Shown: one piece after another, positions 16,848 through 25,598 of the stretch
Layout of the letters: each line of letters opens with the position of its first letter
Numbering within the stretch: position 1 is the stretch's first letter
Assembly (NCBI RefSeq): GCF_000513955.1
Contig: NZ_AZUZ01000015.1
Location: 1 to 64,000, forward strand
DNA: 64,000 nucleotides
Reading direction: 5' to 3'
DNA from: Pseudoxanthomonas suwonensis J47
GTDB taxonomy: Bacteria; Pseudomonadota; Gammaproteobacteria; Xanthomonadales; Xanthomonadaceae
Translations under genes and position numbers: made by a program
Notes under the pieces: model-generated
The model's input: the letters and a program-made list of their open reading frames with translations, nothing else
The model's database searches: none
Told to the model about the DNA's origin: nothing

Positions 16848-16849
16848 GA

Positions 16850-17500
16850 ATGGTGGCGGGCGTCCGCGCGATGCTCCCGGCGGCCCTGGTCGTGGCGTTC
16901 CTGGCCGCGTGCAGCGGCCAGGAACCGCCGCCGCCGTCGGGGCCGCCGCTGCCGGTGGACACCACGCCGCAGAAGCCGCCGGTCGCCGATACCCGCGAGC
17001 GGGTCGCCTCGGGCAACACGCGCGCGGCGGCCGATATCGCGGCGATCGCGGCGCTCGGCGCGGCCTTCGATCCCGGCCGCAGTGCCGCCAACGACCTGGA
17101 GACCGCCAAGGTCGAGGCCAAGCGCGGCAACCGGCGCATCGTGCTGGAACTGGGCGACGCCAGCTGCGGCGAATGCGCGGCGCTGGACGAGACCATCGAG
17201 GGCGAGGCGCCGCTGCGCCACCTGCGCGATGCCGGCTTCATCTGGGTCAAGGTCGACCGCAGCGCGGCGGGAAATGCGGAATTCCTCGCCCGCTATCCGG
17301 GCAGCGCCGCAGCGCCGGCCCCGCACCTGCTGGTGCTGGATGCCGACGCCCAGGTGCTGCACGAGCAGTCCGGCGGCGAGGGCGAGCTGCTGCGCAAGGG
17401 CAAGCCGGACCGGCGGAAGATCCGCGCCTTCCTCGAGGAATGGACGCCACCCGAAGAGCCCGAAGAACCCGAAGCGCCGGAGCCTGCAGTCGGTGGATGA
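16850..17500 (+). CDS. Thioredoxin-fold lipoprotein
   Basis: A protein of 216 residues. It has a lipoprotein signal peptide with lipobox LAAC (Cys about residue 22), a Pro-rich spacer, then a thioredoxin-like domain (about 75-200) with a CGEC pair in GDASCGECAALDETI. The tail is rich in Glu and Pro. It is probably anchored to a membrane facing the periplasm. It may handle disulfides, although the CxxC environment differs from classical thioredoxin. It follows the peptide transporter at a 2-base gap and is closed by the terminator at 17503. Confidence 0.8.
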   Translation: MVAGVRAMLPAALVVAFLAACSGQEPPPPSGPPLPVDTTPQKPPVADTRERVASGNTRAAADIAAIAALGAAFDPGRSAANDLETAKVEAKRGNRRIVLELGDASCGECAALDETIEGEAPLRHLRDAGFIWVKVDRSAAGNAEFLARYPGSAAAPAPHLLVLDADAQVLHEQSGGEGELLRKGKPDRRKIRAFLEEWTPPEEPEEPEAPEPAVGG

Positions 17501-17502
17501 AG

Positions 17503-17534
17503 AAACGGCGCCGTCAGTGGCGCCGTTTCCTTTT
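17503..17534. terminator. Bidirectional terminator between the lipoprotein and MarR genes
   Basis: Ten-base arms AAACGGCGCC (17503-17512) and GGCGCCGTTT (17519-17528) enclose a 6-base loop and are followed by TTTT on the plus strand. The A-rich left end gives a T-run on the minus strand, so it can also stop the MarR transcript. Confidence 0.85.
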
Positions 17535-17560
17535 GCGGACCGGGTCCGCCGCGCGGCGGC

Positions 17561-18061
17561 TCAGGTGCCGTCGCGCAGCGCCGCCAGGCCGGGTCCGGAC
17601 AGCTTCTGCAGCAGCCGGTCGAGGGTGGCGCGTTCCTCGGCGTCGAGGGTGGCGATCAACCGCTGCTCGCAGGCCAGCGCCAGCGGCGCGACCTCGTCGT
17701 AGACGGTGTAGCCCACGTCCGAAAGCGCAAGCACCGAGCGGCGGCGGTCGTCGCTGTGGATCTCGCGCTTGATCAGCCCGCGTTCGAGCAGGCGCGCCAC
17801 CGCGCGGCTGACCGCGACCTTGTCCATCGCGGTGCGCTCGGCGACCTCGTTGGCCGACAGGTCCGGGAAGCGGCCGAGCACGGCCATCACCCGCCATTCG
17901 GTGATCGCCAGGCCGAAACGCTTCTGGTAGAGGTCGGCGATGGTCTGGCTGACCCGGTTGGACAGCACGCTCAACCGGTACGGAAGGAAGTTCTCCAGCG
18001 CCAGTTCCGCATGGCCGGAGGCGCCCGCAGGCGCGGTGTCAGGAGCATTGGAAGCAGACAT
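17561..18061 (-). CDS. MarR-family regulator divergent from hppD
   Basis: A protein of 166 residues with a winged helix-turn-helix in the middle (DLSANEVAERTAMDKVAVSRAVARLLERGLI is the recognition region, then the wing DDRRRSVLAL). MarR proteins are dimers that usually repress a neighbouring operon until a phenolic ligand binds. Its divergent position next to hppD, and the inverted repeat in the hppD promoter, suggest that it controls tyrosine/homogentisate breakdown, with a pathway intermediate as ligand. The target is inferred from position only. Confidence 0.88.
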   Translation of the reverse strand: MSASNAPDTAPAGASGHAELALENFLPYRLSVLSNRVSQTIADLYQKRFGLAITEWRVMAVLGRFPDLSANEVAERTAMDKVAVSRAVARLLERGLIKREIHSDDRRRSVLALSDVGYTVYDEVAPLALACEQRLIATLDAEERATLDRLLQKLSGPGLAALRDGT

Positions 18062-18075
18062 TGCGGCAGGGCACC

Positions 18076-18104
18076 TTGCTTATGGTTGCAGACGTAACTA
18101 TAAA
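18076..18104 (+). promoter_or_regulatory. Promoter of hppD with embedded operator candidate
   Basis: TTGCTT (18076-18081) and TATAAA (18099-18104) are separated by exactly 17 bases, a good sigma70 promoter. The spacer contains GTTGC (18085-18089) and GTAAC (18094-18098), an imperfect inverted repeat that touches the -10 box. Such a site fits a repressor like the divergent MarR protein. Confidence 0.65.
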
Positions 18105-18155
18105 GGGGGTTTCGAGAGAGCCCCGCTTCCCCGGCGGGGTGTTCAGGAAGCCATC

Positions 18156-19283
18156 ATGACCGCGCAATCGCAAGTCCTCCACACCTCCCCCGCCGGCCTG
18201 GGCGCTGACGCCCCCACCGGGCTGTTCGAGAACCCGATGGGCATCGACGGCTTCGAGTTCGTCGAGTTTGCCGCACCGCAGGGCCAGGGCCACCTGCTGC
18301 ACGACTATTTCCGCAAGCTCGGCTTCGTCCAGGTCGCGCGCCACAAGACCCGCGCGATCAGCACCTACCGCCAGGGTGACTGTACCTTCCTGGTCAACGA
18401 GGACCCGGATTCGTTCGCCGCGCGCTTCGCCGCCGAGCACGGCCCCAGCGCCTGCGGCTTCGCCATCCGGGTGAAGAAGCTGGCCGACTGGGTCCGCACC
18501 CAGACCCTCAGGAACGGCGCCGAGCCGTTCTCGCCGGAAGAGGAGCTGACCAAGGCCGTCGCCGCGCCGGTGATCAAGGGCATCGGCGGCTGCATGCTGT
18601 ACCTGGTCGACCGCTACGACGACAAGGGCACCATCCATGATCCGGACTACGACTACGTGCCGGGCGTGGAGCTGATGCCGAAGGGTTTCGGCCTGACCTT
18701 CATCGACCACCTGACCCACAACCTGTACCAGGGCAACATGGCCAAGTGGGCGGATTACTACGAGCGGCTGTTCAACTTCCGCGAGATCCGCTACTTCGAC
18801 ATCAAGGGCGCCAAGACCGGCCTGCTGTCCAAGGCGATGACCGCGCCGGACGGCATGGTCCGCATCCCGCTCAACGAATCCTCCGACCCGAAGTCGCAGA
18901 TCAACGAGTACCTGGACGCGTACCACGGCGAAGGCATCCAGCACGTGGCCTGCTTCACCGACGACATCTACGAGACGGTGGAGCAGATGCGCGAGGCCGG
19001 CGTCGACTTCCTCGACACGCCGGACACCTACTTCGAGGTGATCGACCAGCGTATCCCCGAGCACGGCGAGGACCTGGAGCGCCTGCGCAGGAACCGCATC
19101 CTGATCGACGCCGACCCGGAGACCAAGAAGCGCAAGCTGCTGCAGATCTTCACCCAGAACGCGATCGGCCCGATCTTCTTCGAGATCATCCAGCGCAAGG
19201 GCAACCAGGGCTTCGGCGAGGGCAACTTCCAGGCCCTGTTCGAAAGCATCGAGCGCGACCAGATGCGCCGCGGGGTTCTCTGA
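18156..19283 (+). CDS. hppD: 4-Hydroxyphenylpyruvate dioxygenase
   Basis: A protein of 375 residues. It converts 4-hydroxyphenylpyruvate to homogentisate in tyrosine breakdown, using a mononuclear iron(II). The three iron ligands are in place: His185 (FIDHLTHN), His263 (GIQHVA) and Glu343 (FFEIIQRKG). Two VOC-type halves are visible, and the C-terminal GFGEGNFQALFESIERDQ is characteristic. AGGAAG lies upstream of the ATG. It is the first gene of a pathway unit with hmgA, now separated from it by an inserted element. Confidence 0.97.
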   Translation: MTAQSQVLHTSPAGLGADAPTGLFENPMGIDGFEFVEFAAPQGQGHLLHDYFRKLGFVQVARHKTRAISTYRQGDCTFLVNEDPDSFAARFAAEHGPSACGFAIRVKKLADWVRTQTLRNGAEPFSPEEELTKAVAAPVIKGIGGCMLYLVDRYDDKGTIHDPDYDYVPGVELMPKGFGLTFIDHLTHNLYQGNMAKWADYYERLFNFREIRYFDIKGAKTGLLSKAMTAPDGMVRIPLNESSDPKSQINEYLDAYHGEGIQHVACFTDDIYETVEQMREAGVDFLDTPDTYFEVIDQRIPEHGEDLERLRRNRILIDADPETKKRKLLQIFTQNAIGPIFFEIIQRKGNQGFGEGNFQALFESIERDQMRRGVL

Positions 19284-19421
19284 CGGGACTGCGAGCAATT
19301 CCCCTCTCCCACCGGGGCGAGGGGTAGCGTTTGCGGAGCACCGCTCCGCGCTCACCCGAGCGCCCTCGCGCTGGCGCGAGGGCCGGGGCGCGAAGCGGGG
19401 GTAGGGGAGAGGGTAGGGGTC
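19284..19421. repeat. REP-type palindromes at the left side of the DUF559 element
   Basis: CCCCTCTCCC-ACC-GGGGCGAGGGG (19301-19324) starts 18 bases after the hppD stop. A second hairpin, GCCCTCGCGC-TGG-CGCGAGGGC (about 19362-19383), and a run GGGGAGAGGGTAGGGGT follow just before the DUF559 start codon. Together they resemble a decayed pair of the intergenic repeat family. Confidence 0.7.
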
Positions 19422-19843
19422 ATGGCGACCTCGAAACCTCCCCTCCCCACAGTTCTCCTCCGCCACGCCCGGCAGATGCGAAGCGGGCAGACGGAGGCCG
19501 AACTGAAGCTGTGGAGTTACCTGCGTGCCGGCCGCTTCGACGGCTTGAAGTTCCGGCGCCAGCATCCGGTTCCGCCGCCATCGCCGACTTCTGCTGCGTG
19601 GAGAAGCGGTTGGTAGTCGAAGTGGATGGCTCGCAACACTGGCCTGGAGTCGATGCGGCGAGGACGGAGTATCTGGAAGCGGGTGGCTGGAGGGTGCTGC
19701 GGTTCTGGGGGCGTGAGGTGCTCGGACAGGCAGACCTCGTACTTGATGCGATCTGGAACGCAACCAGGGAACCGGCCCTCTCCCCCGGCCCCTCTCCCGG
19801 CGGGAGAGGGGAGTTGAGGAAAAAGGCGAACGACGATGAATGA
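19422..19843 (+). pseudogene. Frameshifted DUF559 (VSR-like endonuclease-fold) gene
   Basis: Two overlapping frames together give one DUF559 protein. The first frame, from ATG 19422, encodes LRHARQMRSGQTEAELKLWS and LKFRRQHPVP. Near 19575 homology jumps to another frame, IADFCCVEKRLVVEVDGSQH, then TEYLEAGGWRVLRFW to about 19770. A net change of +2 or -1 base breaks the gene. The second frame runs on through a REP palindrome (translated as LSPGPSPGGRGE) and ends inside the hmgA start. DUF559 proteins have a restriction-endonuclease-like fold related to Vsr repair nucleases. It lies between hppD and hmgA as an insertion. A sequencing error could also explain the shift. Confidence 0.7.
19789..19811. 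repeat. REP-type palindrome at the right side of the DUF559 element
   Basis: Perfect arms CCCCTCTCCC (19789-19798) and GGGAGAGGGG (19802-19811) enclose the loop GGC and are preceded by GGCCCTCTCCCCCGG. It lies 24 bases before the hmgA start codon, so the hairpin would form immediately upstream of the hmgA ribosome-binding region. Confidence 0.85.
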
Positions 19844-21128
19844 ACTGACCTACATGAGCGGTTTCGGCAACGAGTTCGCCACCGAGGCGGTGGCGGGGAC
19901 GCTGCCGGTCGGGCAGAACTCGCCGCAGCGGGTGGCGCACGGGCTGTACGCCGAGCAGCTGTCCGGCAGCGCGTTCACCGCGCCGCGCGGGCAGAACCGG
20001 CGCAGCTGGCTGTACCGGATCCGCCCGGCGGTGATGCACGGCAGCTTCTCGCCGTTCGCGCAGGCGACCTTCCACAACGACTTCGGCCACGGCCCGGTGC
20101 CGCCGGACCAGCTGCGCTGGGACCCGCTGCCGCTGCCGTCGCAGCCGGCCGACTTCGTGGAAGGCCTGTACACCATGGCCGGCAACGGTTCGCCGGCGGC
20201 GCAGGCCGGCGTCGGCATCCACCTGTACGCGGCCGACCGCGACATGGACGGGCGCTACTTCTACAACGCCGACGGCGAGCTGATGCTGGTGCCGCAGCTG
20301 GGCCGCCTGCGCATCGCCACCGAGATGGGCGTGCTGGAGATCGAGCCGCAGCAGATCGCGGTGGTGCCGCGCGGCGTGCGCTTCCGCGTGGAGCTGCCGG
20401 ACGGCCCTTCGCGCGGCTACGTGCTGGAGAACTTCGGCGCGCCGTTGCGCCTGCCCGACCTGGGCCCGATCGGCGCCAACGGCCTGGCCAACCCGCGCGA
20501 CTTCGAGACGCCGGTGGCCGCGTACGAGGACATCGAGGGCCGGTTCGAGCTGGTCGCCAAGTTCCAGGGCCACCTGTGGCGCGCCGACATCGGCCACAGC
20601 CCGCTGGACGTGGTCGGCTGGCATGGCAACTACGCGCCGTACCGCTACGACCTGCGCCGCTTCAACACCATCGGCTCGATCAGCTACGACCACCCGGATC
20701 CGTCGATCTTCACCGTGCTCACCGGTCCCAGCGACACCCCGGGCACGGCGAACGTGGACTTCGCGATCTTCCCGCCGCGCTGGCTGGTGGCGCAGCACAC
20801 GTTCCGCCCGCCGTGGTTCCACCGCAACGTGGCCAGCGAGTTCATGGGCCTGGTCCACGGTGCCTACGATGCCAAGGCCGAGGGATTCCTCCCCGGCGGC
20901 TGTTCGCTGCACAACTGCATGAGCGGGCATGGCCCGGACGCGGCGACCTTCGAGAAGGCGTCGGCGGCGGACCTGTCGAAGCCGGACGTGATCGCGGACA
21001 CCATGGCCTTCATGTTCGAGACCCGCGGCGTGATCCGTCCGACCGCGCAGGCGCTCGACGCCGGTCACCGCCAGCGCCGCTACCAGGAATGCTGGCACGG
21101 GCTGCAGAAGCACTTCCGCAAGCCCTGA
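19836..21128 (+). CDS. hmgA: Homogentisate 1,2-dioxygenase
   Basis: A protein of 430 residues. It opens the ring of homogentisate to maleylacetoacetate, the step after HppD. The iron ligands His329, Glu335 ([12 protein letters not shown]) and His365 (MSGHGPD) keep the spacing of the human enzyme (335, 341, 371). The start follows a GAGGAAAAAGG region that belongs to the right edge of the REP/DUF559 insertion, so its translation signal may be contributed by the insert. No fumarylacetoacetase or maleylacetoacetate isomerase gene follows. Confidence 0.97.
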   Translation: MNELTYMSGFGNEFATEAVAGTLPVGQNSPQRVAHGLYAEQLSGSAFTAPRGQNRRSWLYRIRPAVMHGSFSPFAQATFHNDFGHGPVPPDQLRWDPLPLPSQPADFVEGLYTMAGNGSPAAQAGVGIHLYAADRDMDGRYFYNADGELMLVPQLGRLRIATEMGVLEIEPQQIAVVPRGVRFRVELPDGPSRGYVLENFGAPLRLPDLGPIGANGLANPRDFETPVAAYEDIEGRFELVAKFQGHLWRADIGHSPLDVVGWHGNYAPYRYDLRRFNTIGSISYDHPDPSIFTVLTGPSDTPGTANVDFAIFPPRWLVAQHTFRPPWFHRNVASEFMGLVHGAYDAKAEGFLPGGCSLHNCMSGHGPDAATFEKASAADLSKPDVIADTMAFMFETRGVIRPTAQALDAGHRQRRYQECWHGLQKHFRKP

Positions 21129-21135
21129 GCACACC

Positions 21136-21173
21136 GGCCGTAGCGGGCGGGCGGTCGCGCCCGCCGCGGCCTT
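21136..21173 (+). terminator. Long GC hairpin after hmgA
   Basis: A stem of GGCC and GCGGGCG (21136-21149) pairs with CGCCCGC and GGCC (21158-21171), with a small internal bulge and followed by CTT. There is no real T-run, so termination is plausible but not certain. Confidence 0.45.
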
Positions 21174-21235
21174 CGCCCGGCCTTGACGCGGTTTTCGTCA
21201 GCCTTTCACCCGACCAAACCACGTTCGGGGAAACG

Positions 21236-21862
21236 ATGGCCCTCTGCAGATCCCTGGCCGGCCTGCTGGTGCTGGTCCTGCTGCTCGGCGGGTGCTCGCG
21301 CCCGCCGGCCGGCGAACCGGCAGCGGCGGGCGTGGAGGCCGACCTGGATGCCGCGGACGAGCCGGCCGAGGACATCCCGCCGGCGACCGCGCCGCATGCC
21401 GCCGGTGCGCTGGCGACGACCGACCTGGCCGCCGGCCTGCCGGCGCCGCTGGGCGCCGATGCGCAGGCGCTGCGCGACGGCTGGGGCCGACCGTTGCAGG
21501 GCGGCCCGGACGCCACCGACGCGGAAGCCTGCCACTACCTGTTCACCGACACCGATCGCGCCGAGAGCTTCGGCCAGGCCTTCATGTTCGAAGGCGGGCG
21601 CTTCGTGCGCATGGACGTGGACGACCCCGCGCTGGCCGCGCCCGGTGGCGGCCGCGTCGGCATGGACGCCGCGGCGGTGGCCGCGCTGTATCCGGGCCGG
21701 GTCGAGGAGCAGCTGCACAAGTACGTGGAAGGCGCGCGCACCCTGCGCGTGACCGGCGACGGCGAGGCGGTGCTGGTCTTCGCCACCGACGCGGCCGGCG
21801 TGGTCCGCTCCTGGCGGGTCGGCCTGCCGCCGCAGGTCGACTACGTGGAAGGCTGCGGCTGA
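21236..21862 (+). CDS. Hypothetical lipoprotein
   Basis: A protein of 208 residues with a lipoprotein signal peptide and lipobox LLGGC (Cys about 20). An Ala/Asp/Pro-rich stretch to about residue 80 leads into a folded C-terminal part with DAEACHYLFTDTDRAESFGQ, MFEGGRFVRMDVDDP, GVRSWRVGLPPQVDYVEGCG-like elements and two Cys. I do not recognise the family. It is likely held in a membrane and faces the periplasm. Confidence 0.75.
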   Translation: MALCRSLAGLLVLVLLLGGCSRPPAGEPAAAGVEADLDAADEPAEDIPPATAPHAAGALATTDLAAGLPAPLGADAQALRDGWGRPLQGGPDATDAEACHYLFTDTDRAESFGQAFMFEGGRFVRMDVDDPALAAPGGGRVGMDAAAVAALYPGRVEEQLHKYVEGARTLRVTGDGEAVLVFATDAAGVVRSWRVGLPPQVDYVEGCG

Positions 21863-21937
21863 GCGCCGGGATCGACCGCCCCGTCCTGCGCGGCTAGGAT
21901 CGCGGGGGCCCAGGAAGCGGTCCAGGGAGAAGCGGCA

Positions 21938-22888
21938 ATGGCGGAAGCACTGGGATTGTTCGCGCTGGGCCTGCTCGGACTGGCGCTGGGTGGCGATTCG
22001 GCGGTCAAGGGCCTGTCCGGGCTGGCGCAGCATTTCGGCGTGCGGCCGTTCGTCGCCGGCCTGCTGCTGGTCGCCTTCGGCACCTCGGTCCCGGAGCTGG
22101 CGGTGAACCTGCGCGCGGTCCACGAGCAGCAGCCGCACCTGGCGCTGGGCAATGCGGTGGGCAGCAACATCGTCAACCTCGGCCTGACCCTGGGCCTGGC
22201 CGCGCTGGCCGCGCCGCTGCTGCTGCGCGCGCGGATGCTCGGGCCGCTGCTGTTGCTGCTGGCGGCCGCCTCGCTGGCGGTGATGCTGTTCGGCCTGGAC
22301 GGCCATCTCAGCCGCTGGGAAGGCACCGTCCTGCTGCTGGGCTTCCTCGCCAGCACCGGCTTCCTGCTGCGCAGCGGGCGTCGCGAGCCGGAGGCAGTGC
22401 AGTCCGGCATCGCCGCACATGCCGCCACCCGCACCGGCCTGGCCCTGAACCTGCTGCGTCTGCTGATCGCGCTGGTGCTGCTGTACTTCGGCGCGCGCGC
22501 GGTGGTGTCCGGCGGCTTGCGCCTGGGCGAAGGCTGGGGCATGAGCCCGCTGATGGTCGGCCTGCTGCCGGTGGCGATCGGCACCGCGCTGCCGGAGATC
22601 GCCGCGGCGATCGGCGCTGCGCGGCGCGGCCATGGCGACATGGTCGCCGGCTTCGTGATCGGCTCCAGCCTGTTCAACACCCTCGCCATCGTCGGCGGCA
22701 TGGCCGCCGTCCACCCGCTGGCGCTGCCGGCCTCGTTCGTGAAGTTCGAACTGCCGGCGGTGCTGGTGCTGGCGCTGCTGGTCTACCCGCTGCTGCGCGG
22801 CGACCACCGCATCAGTCGCCAGGAGGGCGCGGTGCTGTGCCTGGCCTTCGCGACGTGGGTGGCGGTGGAACTGCTGCTGTTCCTCTGA
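21938..22888 (+). CDS. Calcium/sodium antiporter (CaCA family, YrbG-like)
   Basis: A protein of 316 residues with about ten hydrophobic helices. The two inverted alpha repeats that form the ion path are clear. The first is AFGTSVPELAVNLRAV with GNAVGSNIVNLGLTLG; the second is AIGTALPEIAAAIGAA with GFVIGSSLFNTLAIVGG. It probably exports Ca2+ in exchange for Na+ or H+ in the inner membrane. A clear AGGGAGAA precedes the ATG, and TAGGAT at about 21894 may be the -10 box. It converges with the Mrp operon. Confidence 0.93.
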   Translation: MAEALGLFALGLLGLALGGDSAVKGLSGLAQHFGVRPFVAGLLLVAFGTSVPELAVNLRAVHEQQPHLALGNAVGSNIVNLGLTLGLAALAAPLLLRARMLGPLLLLLAAASLAVMLFGLDGHLSRWEGTVLLLGFLASTGFLLRSGRREPEAVQSGIAAHAATRTGLALNLLRLLIALVLLYFGARAVVSGGLRLGEGWGMSPLMVGLLPVAIGTALPEIAAAIGAARRGHGDMVAGFVIGSSLFNTLAIVGGMAAVHPLALPASFVKFELPAVLVLALLVYPLLRGDHRISRQEGAVLCLAFATWVAVELLLFL

Positions 22889-22910
22889 CGGAAGCCGGGG
22901 GTTTGCCAGC

Positions 22911-23264
22911 TCAGCTGGCCTCGCGGCTGGTGTCGTCGGCCGCGTCGGTGTCCGGCTGCGGCGGCCGCTCGGCCATGTGCAGCGACAGCGCCGCCTTGGC
23001 CATCAGGTGCGCGCTGATCGGCGCGGTGATGAACAGGAACGCGGTGATCAGCAGTTCGCGCGGCTGCGGGTCGGTGCCGTTGAGCGCGTGGTAGCCCAGC
23101 GAGGCGGCCAGCACGCAGCCCACGCCCAGCGTGCTGGCCTTGGTGGGGGCGTGCAGGCGCTTGAAGAACTCCGACAGCTTCACCAGGCCCAGCGAGCCGA
23201 GCACGATGAAGAAGCAGCCGGCCGCCAGCAGCAGGACCAGGACGATGGCGAAGACCCAGCTCAT
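22911..23264 (-). CDS. mrpG: Mrp antiporter subunit G
   Basis: A protein of 117 residues with three hydrophobic helices and the family core GSLGLVKLSEFFKRLHAPTK. It is the last gene of the six-gene Mrp operon, a multi-subunit Na+(K+)/H+ antiporter of the inner membrane related to complex I. Its ATG overlaps the mrpF stop (ATGA), giving coupled translation. The hydrophilic tail (about 95-117) is acidic. Confidence 0.92.
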   Translation of the reverse strand: MSWVFAIVLVLLLAAGCFFIVLGSLGLVKLSEFFKRLHAPTKASTLGVGCVLAASLGYHALNGTDPQPRELLITAFLFITAPISAHLMAKAALSLHMAERPPQPDTDAADDTSREAS

Positions 23265-23545
23265 TCGACGATGTCCCGGCGCAGTACGTACTTGCTCAGC
23301 ACCACCGTGCCGACGAAGCCGAGCATGGCGATGACCAGGGCCGCCTCGAAATACACCGCCGTGCCCAGCCACATGCCGAACAGCATCAGCTGCGCGATCG
23401 CGGCCACGAACAGGGTGTCCAGGGCGAGGATGCGGTCGGGCAGGGTCGGGCCGCGCAGCATGCGGTACAGCGCCATCAGCATCGACAGCCCGACCAGGTG
23501 CATCGAGGCGACGATGGCGTAGCCGACCAGGGCCTGCGGGGTCAC
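23261..23545 (-). CDS. mrpF: Mrp antiporter subunit F
   Basis: A protein of 94 residues with three helices and the typical RGPTLPDRILALDTL. It starts with GTG, which overlaps the stop of mrpE (GTGA). It is a structural subunit of the Mrp complex; its individual role is not defined. Confidence 0.92.
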   Translation of the reverse strand: MTPQALVGYAIVASMHLVGLSMLMALYRMLRGPTLPDRILALDTLFVAAIAQLMLFGMWLGTAVYFEAALVIAMLGFVGTVVLSKYVLRRDIVE

Positions 23546-24042
23546 GGGAAGATCTCCATCAGCGGCTTCTCGTAGCGGGTCTTGATCTGCCGGATGACTT
23601 CGTCGGCGTCGTCCAGGTTCAGCACGTGCACCAGCAGGTAGCGGCGGTCGTCCGACAGCGCCGACGATACCGTGCCGGGGGTGAGGGTGATGATGCTGGT
23701 CAGCACGGCGATGCCGTGGATGTTGCTGATGTCCAGCGGCACCCAGATGAAGCCCGGGTGGATGTCGCGCTCCGGGCCCAGCACCTGCAGGGCCACGGTG
23801 ATGTTGGAGCGGACGATGTCCAGCAGCAGCACGCCGATCATCCGCGGCACCTGGCGCAGGCTGCCGATGCGCGCGAACTCGCGGTCCAGGCGCGCGGCGA
23901 ACGGCGGGATCAGCAACGCCAGCACCAGGCCCATCAGCGCATGGCCGGCGGTGACCGCGTCGTTGAGCAGCAGCCAGAAGCAGAACACCAGCACGCTCAA
24001 CGGCGGCGACGGCAGCCAGCGCTTGCGCAATGGAGTGGCCAT
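23542..24042 (-). CDS. mrpE: Mrp antiporter subunit E
   Basis: A protein of 166 residues. N-terminal helices (about 14-50) precede a cytoplasmic domain with ITLTPGTVSSALSDDRRYLL, the MnhE hallmark, and a C-terminal charged segment. Its start shares one base with the stop of mrpD (TGATG). Confidence 0.92.
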   Translation of the reverse strand: MATPLRKRWLPSPPLSVLVFCFWLLLNDAVTAGHALMGLVLALLIPPFAARLDREFARIGSLRQVPRMIGVLLLDIVRSNITVALQVLGPERDIHPGFIWVPLDISNIHGIAVLTSIITLTPGTVSSALSDDRRYLLVHVLNLDDADEVIRQIKTRYEKPLMEIFP

Positions 24043-25598
24043 CAGTCGCCCCTCACCGGCAGGGCCGCGCGCACCTGCTCCACGTAGTCGCCCGGCGACT
24101 GCAGCTGCGCGGCCGTGGCACGGGTGTATTCCAGCAGCGGCGCGGCGGCCAGCACCATGGCCACGCCGTAGGCCAGCAGCAGCATGGTGGCCGCGGCTTC
24201 CAGCGGCCGGCTCGGCACCACCTTCATCTGCTCCACCGGGGTGTATGCGGCCAGCTTCTCCGGCGAGGCATCCGGCCACGGTTCCACCCGCCAGAACAGG
24301 CGGGTGCCGGCGCGGGCCAGCCCGACCAGCATCATGAAGCTGCTGCCCAGCACCAGCGCCCACACCCAGCCGGTGCGGGGCGCCGGCACCGCCTCGAGCA
24401 GCAGCAGCTTGCCGATGAAGCCCGACAGCGGCGGCAACCCGGCCAGCGACACCGCCGCGACCAGGTACACCACGCCCGGCAGGGTGCGGTCCGGCAGCGC
24501 GGACAGCACGTCCTTGCGGTCGCCGGCATTGCCGCGGCGGCGGCGGATCAGGTCGGCCAGCAGGAACAGCGCGGCGCCGGCGAAGGTGCTGTGCACCAGA
24601 TAGTACAGGCCGGCGGAGATGGTCCCGGCGCTGGCCAGGGCAAAGGCGAGGAACAGCGTCGCCGCCGAGCCCAGCACCAGGTAGGCGGTCATCGCCCGCA
24701 GCTTGCGCGAGGCCAGCACGCCCAGCGAGGACAGGACCAGGGTGGTGCCGCCCAGCGCCAGCAGCGCCGGCCAGGCGAAGCCGGCCACCGTGCCGGTACC
24801 GAAGCTGAGCGTGCACACGCGCAGCACCGCGTACAGGCCGACCTTGGTCATGATCGCGAACAGCCCGGCCACCGCCGCCGGCGCATGCGTGTAGGTCTGC
24901 GGCAGCCAGAAGTACATCGGGAACAGCGCCGCCTTGGCGCAGAACACCACGACCAGCAGGCCGGCCGCCGCCTGCACGAGGGCGACGTCCTCCACCGGCA
25001 GCTCGGCCACGCGCGCCGCCAGCTCGGCCATGTTGAGCGTACCCAGCAGGCCGTAGACCAGGCCCAGGGCGACCAGGAACAGCGTCGAAGCGGCGATGTT
25101 GAAGGCCACGTAGTGCAGGCCGGCGCGCAGGCGCTCGCCGCGGCCGCCGCTGAGCATCAGCCCGTACGAGGCGATCAGCAGCACCTCGAAGAACACGAAC
25201 AGGTTGAAGATGTCGCCGGTCAGGAACGCGCCGTTCAGGCCCATCATCTGGAACTGGAAGAACGCGTGGAAATGCGGCGCGCGCCGGTCCCAGCCGGCGC
25301 AGGCGTGCAGCAGGCAGGCCACGCCCAGCAGCTGCGCGGCCAGCAGCATCAGCGCCGAGAGCCGGTCGACCATCAGCGCGATGCCCAGCCGCGCCGGCCA
25401 GTCGCCGACCAGGTACACCGCGATCTCGCCGCCGGCGGCGCGTTGCGCCAGCAGGATCGAGACCACCAGCATCGCCGCCATCGAGGTCCACGCGACCATG
25501 CGCTGCGGCGCCATGCCGAAGCGGCGGTGCTCGAAGAACAGGGCCAGCGCCGCGGCGACCAGCGGCACCAGGATCGGCAGCAGCGGAAGGTGGTTCAT
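24042..25598 (-). CDS. mrpD: Mrp antiporter subunit D
   Basis: A protein of 518 residues with about 14 helices, homologous to the proton-pumping subunits NuoL/M/N of complex I. The conserved Glu in LFVFFEVLLIASY and the Lys in GLFAIMTKVGLYA mark the proton path. It provides, with MrpA, the antiport activity. Its GTG/ATG junctions with mrpC (ATGA) and mrpE show tight translational coupling. Confidence 0.94.
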   Translation of the reverse strand: MNHLPLLPILVPLVAAALALFFEHRRFGMAPQRMVAWTSMAAMLVVSILLAQRAAGGEIAVYLVGDWPARLGIALMVDRLSALMLLAAQLLGVACLLHACAGWDRRAPHFHAFFQFQMMGLNGAFLTGDIFNLFVFFEVLLIASYGLMLSGGRGERLRAGLHYVAFNIAASTLFLVALGLVYGLLGTLNMAELAARVAELPVEDVALVQAAAGLLVVVFCAKAALFPMYFWLPQTYTHAPAAVAGLFAIMTKVGLYAVLRVCTLSFGTGTVAGFAWPALLALGGTTLVLSSLGVLASRKLRAMTAYLVLGSAATLFLAFALASAGTISAGLYYLVHSTFAGAALFLLADLIRRRRGNAGDRKDVLSALPDRTLPGVVYLVAAVSLAGLPPLSGFIGKLLLLEAVPAPRTGWVWALVLGSSFMMLVGLARAGTRLFWRVEPWPDASPEKLAAYTPVEQMKVVPSRPLEAAATMLLLAYGVAMVLAAAPLLEYTRATAAQLQSPGDYVEQVRAALPVRGD

